Origin: Micromonospora arborensis | GTDB taxonomy: Bacteria; Actinomycetota; Actinomycetes; Mycobacteriales; Micromonosporaceae | DNA: 64,000 nt | NCBI RefSeq assembly: GCF_003205615.1 | Contig: NZ_PYBV01000011.1 | Coordinates: 53,931 to 117,930 of the forward strand | Reading direction: 5' to 3' | Shown here: positions 44,611 through 53,958 of the stretch, piece after piece | Layout: each line of letters opens with the position of its first letter | Position numbering within the stretch: position 1 is the stretch's first letter | Position numbers and translations under genes: made by a program | The notes under the pieces: generated by a model | Told to the model about the DNA's origin: nothing | What the model saw: only the letters and a program-made list of their open reading frames with translations | Database searches by the model: none

Positions 44611-47600
44611 CGGCTCTCCTTGGTCGAGGTGCTGTTCAGGTCCGTTCCGGCCGTCCGACCGCGCTGCACACCGCGGTGGTAGGCCGACAACAGACCGCGT
44701 ACTTCATCGGGGGTCCGCCGGCTGCGGTCCCGGCCGCTCTTCGGTTCGATGCCACCCGGTACGAGCTGCTGCTGCGGCACCCGCTTGGGCAACCCGGAGC
44801 GGGTGGTCCCGGCGGGAGACGGTTCGGCGGCCTGGCTGGCCCGTGACCAACCCTCGTCCGCCGCCGTCCGCCAGGCGTGCGGGTCCACGGCGGGCGCCGT
44901 GGGGGCCGCCGGTGCCGCGGGGGCCGTCCGGGCGGCCGGTGGCGGGGAGTACGACGGCGGCGTGCCGAGCCCGCCGGCGGACGCGCTGCCGCGCCCCCCG
45001 GTGGCCGGCGGGGTGCTGCCGTCGGTGTTGGAGCTGCCGGGGGTGCGGGTCGGCAGTGGCGGTCGGGCCGGCGCGGCGGTCGGCATGGACGCGGCACTCG
45101 GCTGACCGCCGTTGCCCGTGCGCAGCCCGGCATCGGCCGCAGCGGCGGCGGGCGCTGGCGGCTCGTCGAACTTGGGCCGGGTGAAGATCGCGGTGGCGTC
45201 GTCGCCGTGCGACCGGAACCAGACCGCCTCCATCTCCCGGAAGATCGGTGCCTCGGCGGGGAATTCGGGCCGGGTGCTGACCGGTACGGCGGGCACCGAC
45301 GGCGCGGCGGGCGGTGCCACCGCGCCAGGCCCGGCGACCGGCCCGACCGGCAGACCCGAGGCGTTGCGCCCGTCCGCGGCATCCGCGGTCGTTCCGCGCC
45401 GGGGCAGCGAATCGATCGTCGGGTAGGCCACGGTCGGGCTGCCCATCGAGGCACCCGCGCCGTTGCCGTACGCGGGCCGCGCCGGCGGGAGTGGGGCGAC
45501 GGGCGCCGGGGTGGCCGGCGCCGGCGGCACCGTCGAACGCGGGCCGGTGTAGCCACCCGCCTGGACGGCCGGGGTGGTGTCCCGCGAGTCCAGCGGAGAC
45601 TGCCACTGGGCGGGAGCCGGCGCGTTGGTCCGCCACTGGTCGGGCAGAGTGGCCGCCGACGTCGCGGCACCGGCGAGCTGCTCGGTGTGACCGACCGGAG
45701 TGAGCGGAGTCTGCTCCACGGCCAGCGGTTGACGTGGCCGACCGAGCGCCTGCTCGCGGCCCCGATTGGTGGGCAGCACCACGGTGGCGGCGGGCAACGT
45801 CACCTGGGCGACGGTGCCGCCCTCGACGTTGCGGCGCAGCTCCACCCGGATGCCGTAGCGGGAGGCGAGCCGACTCACCACGGCCAGACCCATCAGCCGG
45901 AACGCGGCGACGTCGACGCTCGGCGGCGCGGCCAACCGGCGGTTGAGCGAGTCGAGCTGCTCGTCGGTGAGGCCGAGCCCACGGTCCTCGATCTGGATCA
46001 GGACGTAGTCGCGGATCCGGCGACCGTCGGCGACCACCGTGGTGTTCGGCGGTGAGAACCGGGTCGCGTTGTCGAGCAGCTCGGCGACGAGGCGTACGAC
46101 GTCGTTGACCGCGTTCGCGGCCACCGAGATGTCGGTGTCCACCGTGCCGAACTCGATGCGGTTGTACAGCTCGACCTCGGACTGGGCGGCACGCAGCACG
46201 TCGACCACCAGCGCGTCGTCGCGGCGCGGCACGGCCGAGTCGGCGCCGGCCAGGACCAGCAGGTTCTCGTCGTTGCGGCGCATTCGAGTGGCCAGGTGGT
46301 CAAGCTCGAAGAGCTGCGCGAGCCGCTTCGGGTCCTCCTCGCCACGCTCGATCGCGTCCAGCTCGCCGATCATCCGGTCGACCAGGGTCTGACTACGGCG
46401 TGCCAGGTTGAGGAACATCGCCGAGACGCTGGTACGAAGCGCGGCCTGCTCGGCTGCGACCCGCACCGCCTCCCGGTGGACGACGTTGAAGGCCAACGCC
46501 ACCTGACCGACCTCGTCGCGGCTGTTCAGCTGGATCGGGTCCCGGACCTGGCGGACGATCTCGTCCACCCCGCCGTCGCCGACGCTGCCCATGGTCTGCA
46601 GCCGCTGCACCGCGTCCGGCAGGTCGTGGTTGGCCACCGAGAGCGCACCCTCACGCAGTCGGCGCAACGAGTGGTTGAGCGAACGGGCCAGCACCACGGC
46701 CAGCGACACGGCGATGATCAGCGTCAGCAGAACCAGGATCGACTCGATCACGGCCTGCCGGATGACGTCCGCGCGCGCCTGGTCGGCCTGCTGGAACAGC
46801 CGGTCCTGCAGTTGGATCTCGGCCCAGCGCATCAGGTCGTTCACCGCGCCGATGGCGGCGGTGGCGTCCTGCGCGGTGACCAGCGGGCGCTGCCCGACCG
46901 AGCGGGTGATGTCGGTGGCCACCCGGTCGGCCAGGCCGACCGCGTCACCGGAGACGGTGCTGTCGACCAGGGCTCGCTGCACCGGGTCTGCCGCCAGGGA
47001 GAAGGCGAGCAGGGCCTCCTGCTGGCCGGTCAGGGTGGCCACGAAGGAGGAGAACTGCTCCGAGTCGAGCTGGCCCGCCGACAGGGCGGTGAAGGCGACC
47101 GCCTCCTCCTCGGCGACGGAAGCCTTGGCGCGGGCGAAGGCGGAGACCGCGCGGCGGCTGTCCGACAGGCTCTCGTCACCGGGCAACTGGGCCAGGCCGT
47201 CACCGTAGGCGACCAGGTCGGTGAGGATGACCCCGTAGCGGAGCACGGCCTCGGCGACCGCCATCTGCCGGTGGTCCAGCACCTCCTGGCGGGTGCCGTC
47301 CAGGGTCGACAGGTGGTTGTCGATGACGGCCAGGCGGTCCCGCAGGGCCGCCGGCACCTCGCCGATCCGAGCCCGCTCGGCGCGGTACTCGTCCACCTGC
47401 CGCTGCGTCTCACGGACCCGCAGGTTGTACGCGTCAGCCGACAGCTGCGAATTGGCCAGGTAGGCCGCCGCGGCCATCCGCTCGGACTGGAGGTCCTGCG
47501 TGAGAGCGCTGACGTCGATGGAGAGGGCCGTCAGCGACCGGGCCCGGGTGGCATCGAAGGCGCCCTCGCCAACGGAGATCAGGCGGACCGTGGCCAGCGC

Positions 47601-47738
47601 GATCACCGCCGCCACCGGGACGACAAGAATCAACGCCAGTTTGGACCGGATCCGGGCATCCCGCAGTCGCGGCAACCGTCGGCGCGTACGCCGACCGCCG
47701 TCGCCGAGCGCGGGCAGGGTCATCGGTCCGGTGCTCAC
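44607..47738 (-). CDS. cvnA: Conservon histidine kinase with nitrate/nitrite-sensing-type domain
   Basis: The 1043-aa membrane sensor starts at GTG with GGAGG seven bases upstream; a longer open frame lacks a ribosome site. A first helix (LALILVVPVAAVIALATV) leads to an extracellular NIT-type helical domain (residues ~70-310, DVSALTQDLQSERMAAAAYLA). A second helix (ILVLLTLIIAVSLAVVLA) and a HAMP-like stretch follow. The kinase core has ELDHLATRMRR with a candidate phosphoacceptor His, ELLDNATRFSPPN and DRGLGL. The last ~350 residues are Pro/Ala-rich and disordered. The NIT family was defined from nitrate/nitrite sensors; this ligand is unproven. Confidence 0.9.
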   Translation of the reverse strand: MSTGPMTLPALGDGGRRTRRRLPRLRDARIRSKLALILVVPVAAVIALATVRLISVGEGAFDATRARSLTALSIDVSALTQDLQSERMAAAAYLANSQLSADAYNLRVRETQRQVDEYRAERARIGEVPAALRDRLAVIDNHLSTLDGTRQEVLDHRQMAVAEAVLRYGVILTDLVAYGDGLAQLPGDESLSDSRRAVSAFARAKASVAEEEAVAFTALSAGQLDSEQFSSFVATLTGQQEALLAFSLAADPVQRALVDSTVSGDAVGLADRVATDITRSVGQRPLVTAQDATAAIGAVNDLMRWAEIQLQDRLFQQADQARADVIRQAVIESILVLLTLIIAVSLAVVLARSLNHSLRRLREGALSVANHDLPDAVQRLQTMGSVGDGGVDEIVRQVRDPIQLNSRDEVGQVALAFNVVHREAVRVAAEQAALRTSVSAMFLNLARRSQTLVDRMIGELDAIERGEEDPKRLAQLFELDHLATRMRRNDENLLVLAGADSAVPRRDDALVVDVLRAAQSEVELYNRIEFGTVDTDISVAANAVNDVVRLVAELLDNATRFSPPNTTVVADGRRIRDYVLIQIEDRGLGLTDEQLDSLNRRLAAPPSVDVAAFRLMGLAVVSRLASRYGIRVELRRNVEGGTVAQVTLPAATVVLPTNRGREQALGRPRQPLAVEQTPLTPVGHTEQLAGAATSAATLPDQWRTNAPAPAQWQSPLDSRDTTPAVQAGGYTGPRSTVPPAPATPAPVAPLPPARPAYGNGAGASMGSPTVAYPTIDSLPRRGTTADAADGRNASGLPVGPVAGPGAVAPPAAPSVPAVPVSTRPEFPAEAPIFREMEAVWFRSHGDDATAIFTRPKFDEPPAPAAAAADAGLRTGNGGQPSAASMPTAAPARPPLPTRTPGSSNTDGSTPPATGGRGSASAGGLGTPPSYSPPPAARTAPAAPAAPTAPAVDPHAWRTAADEGWSRASQAAEPSPAGTTRSGLPKRVPQQQLVPGGIEPKSGRDRSRRTPDEVRGLLSAYHRGVQRGRTAGTDLNSTSTKESR

Positions 47739-48182
47739 GACATAGCCTCCGTCGTTTCTTCCCCGCCTGAGCCGCCGAGCCATGCCGTAAGCGGAGGGGA
47801 CCACGCGCGGCACGGCCGCGATTTCATCAGAGAAGATCCTGTTTGGGAAGCCGCAGTGAGGTAGGAAACGGTCGGACGGAGCGCGTCCCGTGATCCGGGC
47901 AACTGATACCTTCATTTCCGCAAGCCCCTGAACAGGGCATGTAACTCCTGAGTGGTCACGCGTGTATGCAAAGTGAGCTTTTGCAAACATTGCGTTACCC
48001 CAGCATGTGGGATGGCCGTCCCGAAAGTGCTGCCGGGGTCCGCGCTTGACCACAGCGCCGGCCATTGGCAAGGTTTTGCAGGCTTCGCGCACACCGTACG
48101 GCAGAGGAGATCCCGTCTTCCACTGAGGACGGATTAGCGGCGGTGACCGGGCAGCGCCCGCGCCCGCACCTGGAGGACTGAG
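47739..48182. other. Divergent regulatory region between conservon and binding protein gene
   Basis: About 440 bases without a supported gene, less GC-rich than its neighbours. An inverted repeat TGCAAA-N7-TTTGCA (47967-47972 and 47980-47985) is a candidate operator. No confident -35/-10 pair is visible for either gene. Confidence 0.6.
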
Positions 48183-49361
48183 TTGAGCCCCATCCGCTCC
48201 GCGACCATCGCGGCGCTCGCATCGGCCGTAGTGGCCACCACGCTCGCCGGCTGCCAGTTTGGCGGGGCGGAGCAGGACACAAGCCCGATCTGGATCGCCG
48301 CCGACCTCGAACTCTCCGGCGCCGCCGCCCCGGTCGGGCGGACCTACCAGCGGGCCCTCGACCTCAAGGTCGAGCAGTTGAACTCCTCCGGCGCACTGAA
48401 CGGCCGGGAGATCAAGCTGAAGGTGAAGGACAACCGTTCCGACTCGGCCGAGTCACTTCGCAACATCGCCGACTTCAGCAGCGATTCACGCATCAGCGCC
48501 ATCATCATGGGTGGCTGCAACGAATGCGCGGTCGGCGCGGTCGGAACCATCAACGAGAAGCGGATTCCCACCATTGCGCTCGCCGCTTCCGGCGCGATCG
48601 CCGACCCAGTCGCCGAACGGCGCTACGTGTTCAAGCTGGGCCCCAACGCCCCGGACAGCGCGGCCGCGCTGACCACCGAACTGCGCCGCAACAACATCCG
48701 CAAGGTGGGGATGCTCGTCAGCGACGACGACTACGGCCGGGAGGGCGCGGCCGCGCTCAAGAGCGAGCTGGACAAGGCCCGCATCGCGCTCCGGGAGCAG
48801 AGGGCCAAGGCCACCGACACCGACGTCAACAAGCAGATCCAACAGCTCGCGGCGGGCAAGCCCGACGCGCTGGTCTTCTGGACCCCTCCGGAGCAGGCGA
48901 CACTGGCCGCCACCAGCGCCCAGCAGACCACCTTCCGGGGTCCACTCTTCTTCGACGCGGGCGCAGCCGGCGACCTGTTCCTCGGCGGGGCGGCCAAGGC
49001 GACCGAGCGGGCCACGCTGATCTTCACCCAGACGATGGTGATCGACGACGTGATCGCGACCACACCGGCCAAGGCGGCGCGGCGGCAGTGGTTCCAGGAC
49101 TACACCGCGCGCTTCGGCGGTTACAACGGGTCCTCGTCCTTCGCCGCGGACGCCGTCCAACTGATCGTCGACGCGGAACTTCGCGCCGGCGGCGAAGCCG
49201 GGAAGGTCAACCGCAACGGCATTCGGGACGTGCTGGAGACGTCCCAGATGGACGGCCTGTCCGGCCCGATCCGGATGACTCCCGACAACCACAGCGGGCT
49301 GATGCCGCAGGCGCTCACCACGCTGGTCGCCCGCAATGGTCGGTGGCGGTTGGCGGGGTAA
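48183..49361 (+). CDS. Branched-chain-amino-acid-type substrate-binding lipoprotein
   Basis: The 392-aa lipoprotein starts at TTG after GGAGGACTGAG and has a lipobox ending at Cys24 (TTLAGC). The mature part is a LivJ/type I binding fold (IWIAADLELSGAAAPVGRTY, VGMLVSDDDYGREGAAALKSEL). No permease or ATPase gene follows, so it may be a sensory receptor instead of a transporter part. It is divergent from the conservon kinase, which suggests that it presents a ligand to that sensor; this is inferred. Confidence 0.85.
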   Translation: MSPIRSATIAALASAVVATTLAGCQFGGAEQDTSPIWIAADLELSGAAAPVGRTYQRALDLKVEQLNSSGALNGREIKLKVKDNRSDSAESLRNIADFSSDSRISAIIMGGCNECAVGAVGTINEKRIPTIALAASGAIADPVAERRYVFKLGPNAPDSAAALTTELRRNNIRKVGMLVSDDDYGREGAAALKSELDKARIALREQRAKATDTDVNKQIQQLAAGKPDALVFWTPPEQATLAATSAQQTTFRGPLFFDAGAAGDLFLGGAAKATERATLIFTQTMVIDDVIATTPAKAARRQWFQDYTARFGGYNGSSSFAADAVQLIVDAELRAGGEAGKVNRNGIRDVLETSQMDGLSGPIRMTPDNHSGLMPQALTTLVARNGRWRLAG

Positions 49362-49410
49362 ACGCTTCTGGACCTCGTGTAGCTCGCGGGTTCGTCGGGG
49401 TGCCGGGTGG

Positions 49411-49480
49411 GGTGTGGCCGACCGTGCCCGACTCCGGGCGGTCAGGCTTGATCCCTCCGCCGGGCACGGTCGGCCACACC
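49411..49480. repeat. 70-bp hairpin repeat with conserved loop, copy 1
   Basis: Perfect 20-base arms (49411-49430 and 49461-49480) enclose a 30-base loop containing actccgggcggtcaggcttg. A second copy with the same loop and core stem (GGCCGACCGTGCCC) is at 59537-59610. It lies between convergent genes. Confidence 0.88.
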
Positions 49481-49501
49481 TCAGCGCGTCACCGTTTGAC
49501 G

Positions 49502-49536
49502 AAAGGGCCGGCCTCCTCGTGGGGGGCCGGCCCTTT
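49502..49536. terminator. Bidirectional terminator between convergent genes
   Basis: AAAGGGCCGGCC (49502-49513) pairs with GGCCGGCCCTTT (49525-49536), with T-rich sequence on both sides. It ends the binding-protein gene and the ABC permease gene. Confidence 0.85.
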
Positions 49537-49569
49537 GCGTTTCTTGGTGTTGATCTTTGGTGTGGATGG

Positions 49570-50430
49570 TTAGCGGCTGCTGGTGGTTTCTTTTACCCAG
49601 GGCAGCGCGGTCCGCTCGATCAGCAGGAGCGCCGAGTAGAGCAGGATGCTCACCAACGCCACCAACATGATCGCCGCCCAGGCGGTGGCGGTGTCGCCCA
49701 CTCCGGCGTACTGCAGGATCAGGTAGCCAAGGCCACTCTCGCCGGCCTGGAACTCGCCGATCACCGCACCGATCGCGGCCAGCGGCATGGCCACCTTGAG
49801 CCCGACGAAGATCTGCGGCAGCGCCGCCGGGAAGCGCACCTTGCGGAACGCCTGCCAGCGGGAGGCGTTCCAGGAGCGCACCAGCTCCGCCAGGTCCGCC
49901 GGCGTGGTCGTCAGCCCGGTCGCGGTGGAGAGCACGATCGGGAAGAAGCAGAGAAGGAACACCATGGTCAGGATCGGCTTCTGACCCCAGCCGAGCGCCA
50001 CCACCAACAGCGGCCCCAACGTGATCTTCGGCACGGCGTTCACCGCGACCAGCAGCGGGGTGAACATCCGCTCGACCGTGCGGGAGCTGGCCAGGGAGAG
50101 TCCGATCAGAACACCGGCGACCGCCGAGAGGGCGAAGCCGGTCAGGATCTCCAGCAGGGTGTCCCAGGTGTGCTCCAACATCTGGGCGGGCTTGTCGACG
50201 AACGCGGCGAGCACGTCGCCGGGCGGCGGCAGAGCCGCGGGGTGGACCAACTCCAGCCGGGCGATCAGCCACCACGCCGCCAGGGCGACCAGGAGGCCGG
50301 CTGCGGGCAGCAGCGCCGCCCCGGCCCCGGTGCGCAGACCGGCACCTCGACCCGCCCGCCCTGACTCGGGGCCACTGCCCGCAGGTGGAGGTGCCGCCAC
50401 CGCCGAATCCGCCGACCGGACGTCGGTCAT
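49570..50430 (-). CDS. ABC transporter permease (SsuC/TauC/ThiX type)
   Basis: The 286-aa membrane protein has about six transmembrane segments and the EAA-type loop (SWNASRWQAFRKVRFPAALPQIF). It pairs with the binding protein encoded upstream on the same strand and the ATPase encoded divergently. The family moves nitrate, sulfonates, taurine or pyrimidine precursors; the substrate here is unknown. The gap to the binding-protein gene is 101 bases. Confidence 0.9.
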   Translation of the reverse strand: MTDVRSADSAVAAPPPAGSGPESGRAGRGAGLRTGAGAALLPAAGLLVALAAWWLIARLELVHPAALPPPGDVLAAFVDKPAQMLEHTWDTLLEILTGFALSAVAGVLIGLSLASSRTVERMFTPLLVAVNAVPKITLGPLLVVALGWGQKPILTMVFLLCFFPIVLSTATGLTTTPADLAELVRSWNASRWQAFRKVRFPAALPQIFVGLKVAMPLAAIGAVIGEFQAGESGLGYLILQYAGVGDTATAWAAIMLVALVSILLYSALLLIERTALPWVKETTSSR

Positions 50431-50531
50431 CTTGTCCTCCTCGAAATCCCACGGCCCCCGGGGGCCGACGTGCGACGGGGGTACGTCCCACCGGAATCGG
50501 CGGGACGTACCCCCTGGTGGCGACCGGACGA

Positions 50532-51563
50532 TCAGGCCTTCGGCGCGAGGCTGAAGTCGATGATCTGCTCGGGGGTGATGTTCTGCTTCAGCGAACCAGC
50601 GCCCTGCAGGATGGCGATGCTCTTGGCGACCCGACCGCTGTCCAGGGTGCCGATCGCGGTGCCGGTGTTGCCGGAACGGACGTACGCGGCCATCAGCTCA
50701 AGCTCGGCGGCGGCGGCGGCCGGGTTGGCGGCCTCGACGTTCTTCTTCAGGATCTCGCCGGCCTCCTTGGAGTTGGCCAGGCTGTACTCCAGGCCCTTGA
50801 GCAGCGCAGCGGTGAACCGCTTCACCATCTCGGGCTTCTCCTTGGCGATCTTCGAGGAGGTGATCAGCACGTTGCCGTAGAGGTCCTGCATCACGTTGCT
50901 GTACGGCAGCATGACGGCCTTCTTCCTGGCCGCCGCCTCGATGGTCGGCTGACCCACGACGAACTGGCCAATGCCGTCGACCGAGCCGTTGGCCAGCGTG
51001 CCGATCAGGGTCTGCGCGTCGCCGTTGACCCAGGTCACCTTGCTCGCGTCCACGCCGGCGAGCCGGGCGTACGTCGGGAAGAGGTTGCGGACCACGGAGC
51101 CGGGGGTGTCGGCGAGCTTCTTGCCCTCCAGGTCCTTCGGCGAGGCGATGCTCTTGCCCTCGAGCGTGGCGATGCCCGCCATGGTGCGCTGCTGGATCGC
51201 GGCCACCACGGTGAAGTCCTTCGCCTGGCCGTTGCCGACCTGGAGCAGACTGCCGGTGAGGTCGACCGGGCCGAAGTCGGCCTGACCGCCGACGATGGTC
51301 TGGATCACACCACCGGTGCCCTGACCGGCCTTGATCTCGACGTCGAAGCCGGCTTCCTTGAAGTAGCCCTTGTCCTTCGCCACCCAGGCGTAGGCGTCGC
51401 GGCCGAACTGACCGAAGGAGGTGAGGTAGGTCACCTTCTCCAGCGCCTTGCCGTCACCCCCCTTGGCGTCGTCGGCCGAATCCGACCCGCTGCTGCAGGC
51501 GGAGACAAGAGCGAGGGCGGTGGCCAGCGCGGCCGTAGCGACCGTACGGGTCAGCCTTCTCAT
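50532..51563 (-). CDS. NMT1/SsuA-type substrate-binding lipoprotein
   Basis: The 343-aa lipoprotein has a lipobox ending at Cys23 (LVSAC). The mature domain is the NMT1/THI5-like fold (KVTYLTSFGQFGRDAYAWVAKDKGYFKEAGFDVEI and GQADFGPVDL, in part). Related proteins bind sulfonates or hydroxymethylpyrimidine derivatives. A TPP riboswitch is not visible upstream, so a thiamine role is not supported despite the thi genes 6 kb away. It is encoded with the permease and divergent from the ATPase, LLM enzyme and cupin. Confidence 0.88.
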   Translation of the reverse strand: MRRLTRTVATAALATALALVSACSSGSDSADDAKGGDGKALEKVTYLTSFGQFGRDAYAWVAKDKGYFKEAGFDVEIKAGQGTGGVIQTIVGGQADFGPVDLTGSLLQVGNGQAKDFTVVAAIQQRTMAGIATLEGKSIASPKDLEGKKLADTPGSVVRNLFPTYARLAGVDASKVTWVNGDAQTLIGTLANGSVDGIGQFVVGQPTIEAAARKKAVMLPYSNVMQDLYGNVLITSSKIAKEKPEMVKRFTAALLKGLEYSLANSKEAGEILKKNVEAANPAAAAAELELMAAYVRSGNTGTAIGTLDSGRVAKSIAILQGAGSLKQNITPEQIIDFSLAPKA

Positions 51564-51834
51564 CAGTGCACCATGTCCTTTCCGACCGGGGGCGGCTGGC
51601 CACCGGAGGGGGTTGTATTTGACGGGCCGGCAGGAGGGGTGGGAGCCGGGCGTCGCTGTAGTGAGGGGACTCTTCGCGGCCACAGCGTACGAGAAAGCCA
51701 CGCTTGCGACGCCAGGCGTATCGGGTTGCGGAACGGAAACAACCTGATGACCACCCCGGACGGTGCGATACGCAGACAGGCCCGCTAGCCTTTGCCGGAT
51801 TCCTGACCGTTCACTCAGCGGAGGTCCGCCGGAG

Positions 51835-52620
51835 ATGATCCAACTGGCCGGGGTGTCGCGTACCTTCGAGGGCCGATCTGGTCGGGTGGAGGCCCTGCGT
51901 GGCATCAACCTCGACGTCGCCGAGGGCGAGTTCGTCGCCGTGCTCGGCCGCTCCGGCTGCGGAAAGTCCACCCTGCTGCGACTGATCGCCGGCCTGCTCC
52001 CGCTGACCGCGGGCGAGATCACCGTGGCCGGTACGCCGATCACCCGCCCTCGGCAGGACATCGCCATGCTGTTCCAGAAGCCGGCGCTGCTGCCCTGGCG
52101 CACCGTGCTGGACAACGTCCTGCTGCCGGTGGAGATCTTCGGCTGGGGCCGCGCCAAGCACCGCGAGCGGGCCCGGCAACTGCTTGACGTGGCCGGGTTG
52201 GCCGGCTTCGAGAAGAGGCTGCCGCACGAACTCTCCGGCGGCATGCAGCAGCGGGTGTCGCTGTGCCGGTCGTTGATCGGTGAGCCCCGGGTGATGCTGA
52301 TGGACGAGCCGTTCTCCGCGCTTGACGCGCTCACCCGCGAGGAACTCTCCGGCGAACTCCAGCGCGTACACATGGAGAACAAGCCGACCATCGTCTTCGT
52401 CACCCACTCGATCGACGAGGCGGTGCTGCTCGCCGACCGGGTGGTCGTGCTGAGCCCTCGCCCCGGCCGGATCCGCAAGGTGGTCGACGTCAACATCCCC
52501 CGGCCCCGCACCCTGGGCCGCAACGCGCACCTGGCCGATGTCGCCCAGGTCAGCGCCGACCTCCACGAGCTGTTGATGGAACGCGACCAGCCGGCCACGA
52601 CCGACTCGGAAGGACGATGA
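51835..52620 (+). CDS. ABC transporter ATP-binding protein (SsuB/TauB type)
   Basis: The 261-aa ATPase shows Walker A LGRSGCGKST, Q-loop MLFQKPALLPWRT, signature LSGGMQQRVSL, Walker B VMLMDEPFSALD and VTHSIDEAVLLADRV. The start has GGAG just before ATG. It powers the permease and binding protein encoded on the opposite strand. Its stop overlaps the LLM oxidoreductase start (ATGA). Confidence 0.93.
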   Translation: MIQLAGVSRTFEGRSGRVEALRGINLDVAEGEFVAVLGRSGCGKSTLLRLIAGLLPLTAGEITVAGTPITRPRQDIAMLFQKPALLPWRTVLDNVLLPVEIFGWGRAKHRERARQLLDVAGLAGFEKRLPHELSGGMQQRVSLCRSLIGEPRVMLMDEPFSALDALTREELSGELQRVHMENKPTIVFVTHSIDEAVLLADRVVVLSPRPGRIRKVVDVNIPRPRTLGRNAHLADVAQVSADLHELLMERDQPATTDSEGR

Positions 52621-53573
52621 ACATGCGGGTTTCGGTCTTCACCGAGCCGCACCGGGGCGCCAGCTACGACGACCAACTCCGGTTCGCCCGGCTGGTCGAG
52701 GCCTGCGGGTACGAGGGTTTCCTCCGCGCCGACCACTACCAGTCGATGGGCGCCGACCCCGGCCTACCCGGCCCGACGGACGCGTGGCTGACCCTCGCCG
52801 CGCTGGCCCGGGAGACCGAACGGATCCGGCTCGGCACCCTGGTGACGTCCGCCACCTTCCGCCTGCCCGGCCCTCTCGCGGTGCTGGTGGCGCAGGTCGA
52901 CCAGATGAGCGGCGGCCGGGTCGACCTCGGCATCGGCGCCGGCTGGTACGAGCGTGAGCACACCTCGTACGGCATTCCGTTCCCGCCGGTCGGCGAGCGC
53001 TTCGACCGGCTGGCCGAGCAGCTCGAAGTGATCACCGGGCTGTGGCGCACCCCGTCCGGCGAGACCTACAGCTTCACCGGCGACCACTACCGCCTGGTCG
53101 ACGCCCCGGCCCTGCCCAAGCCGGTGCAGGTGCCCGGGCCACCGATCATCGTGGGCGGGCGCGGCCCCAAGCGCACCCCCGAGCTGGCCGCCCGGTACGC
53201 CGACGAGTTCAACATGCCGTTCAAGTCCGTGGCGGACACGGCCAAGGCGTTCGACCGGGTGCGTGAGGCGTGCGAACGCACCGGACGGACGGAGTCCGGG
53301 CGCGAGCCGTTGGTGCTCTCCGCCGGGATCGTCGTGGCCATCGGTCGGACCGACGCGGAGGCCCAGCGGCGTGCCGCGCCCCTGCACGAGAAGAGCGCCC
53401 TGCCGCCGGAAGACCCGGTGGTCGGTTCGCCCGCGCAGCTCGCCCAGCGGATCGGCGAGTTCGCCGCGATCGGCGCCACCCGGGTCCACCTGCGCCTGAT
53501 CGACTTCGCTGATCTCGACCACCTCGAGCTGATCGCGGCCGAGGTGCTCCCCCAACTGGACGGAGAACGATGA
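52617..53573 (+). CDS. LLM-class (F420-type) oxidoreductase
   Basis: The 318-aa TIM-barrel enzyme begins MRVSVFTEPHRGASYDDQLRFARL and has GRVDLGIGAGWYEREHTSYG and the PIIVGGRGPKRTPELAARYAD cofactor region typical of F420-dependent luciferase-like proteins. Flavin-dependent homologues such as SsuD desulfonate imported sulfonates, so the substrate of the adjacent ABC transporter is a likely substrate. It overlaps ATPase and cupin genes. Confidence 0.9.
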   Translation: MNMRVSVFTEPHRGASYDDQLRFARLVEACGYEGFLRADHYQSMGADPGLPGPTDAWLTLAALARETERIRLGTLVTSATFRLPGPLAVLVAQVDQMSGGRVDLGIGAGWYEREHTSYGIPFPPVGERFDRLAEQLEVITGLWRTPSGETYSFTGDHYRLVDAPALPKPVQVPGPPIIVGGRGPKRTPELAARYADEFNMPFKSVADTAKAFDRVREACERTGRTESGREPLVLSAGIVVAIGRTDAEAQRRAAPLHEKSALPPEDPVVGSPAQLAQRIGEFAAIGATRVHLRLIDFADLDHLELIAAEVLPQLDGER

Positions 53574-53881
53574 GCGACGTGATCGTCGACGGAACCGAAC
53601 TCGGGCCGGTGGGCCAGGAGATCGTGTACGAGAACGACCGGGTCCGGGTCTGGCACATCCGCCTTGAGCCGGGCGAGCGGCAACCGCTGCATCGGCATGA
53701 TCACCCCTACCTGGTGGTGGCGATCGAGGGCGCGAAGAACATCGTGCAGACGATCGACGGCACCCGGATCGACGCCGACGAACCCACCGGCGGAGTGGTC
53801 TACCGGGACCCGGGGGCAGTACACATGCTCACCAATGTCGGAGACACGACTTACCTCGCTCGGCTGGTCGAACTCAAGTAG
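53570..53881 (+). CDS. Small cupin-domain protein
   Basis: The 103-aa single-domain cupin has the metal motif GERQPLHRHDHPYLVVAIEG (His-x-His) and a second conserved His in AVHMLTNVG. Small cupins act as dioxygenases, isomerases or sensors. It is translationally coupled to the LLM enzyme, so both may act on the same compound. Confidence 0.88.
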   Translation: MSDVIVDGTELGPVGQEIVYENDRVRVWHIRLEPGERQPLHRHDHPYLVVAIEGAKNIVQTIDGTRIDADEPTGGVVYRDPGAVHMLTNVGDTTYLARLVELK

Positions 53882-53958
53882 ACCCGCCGAGCGTGGGCCG
53901 ACGCGCCGCGCGGCGCGCCGGTGGCGATCGGGTGTACCGGGTGCGTAACGTGCCGGTC

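Noticed and set aside
51564..51834. Possible TPP riboswitch before the NMT1-type binding protein or ATPase
   Set aside because: An AACCTGATGA string is present near 51743, but the CTGAGA and GGTAAT-CC-GCG cores are absent in the right order on either strand.
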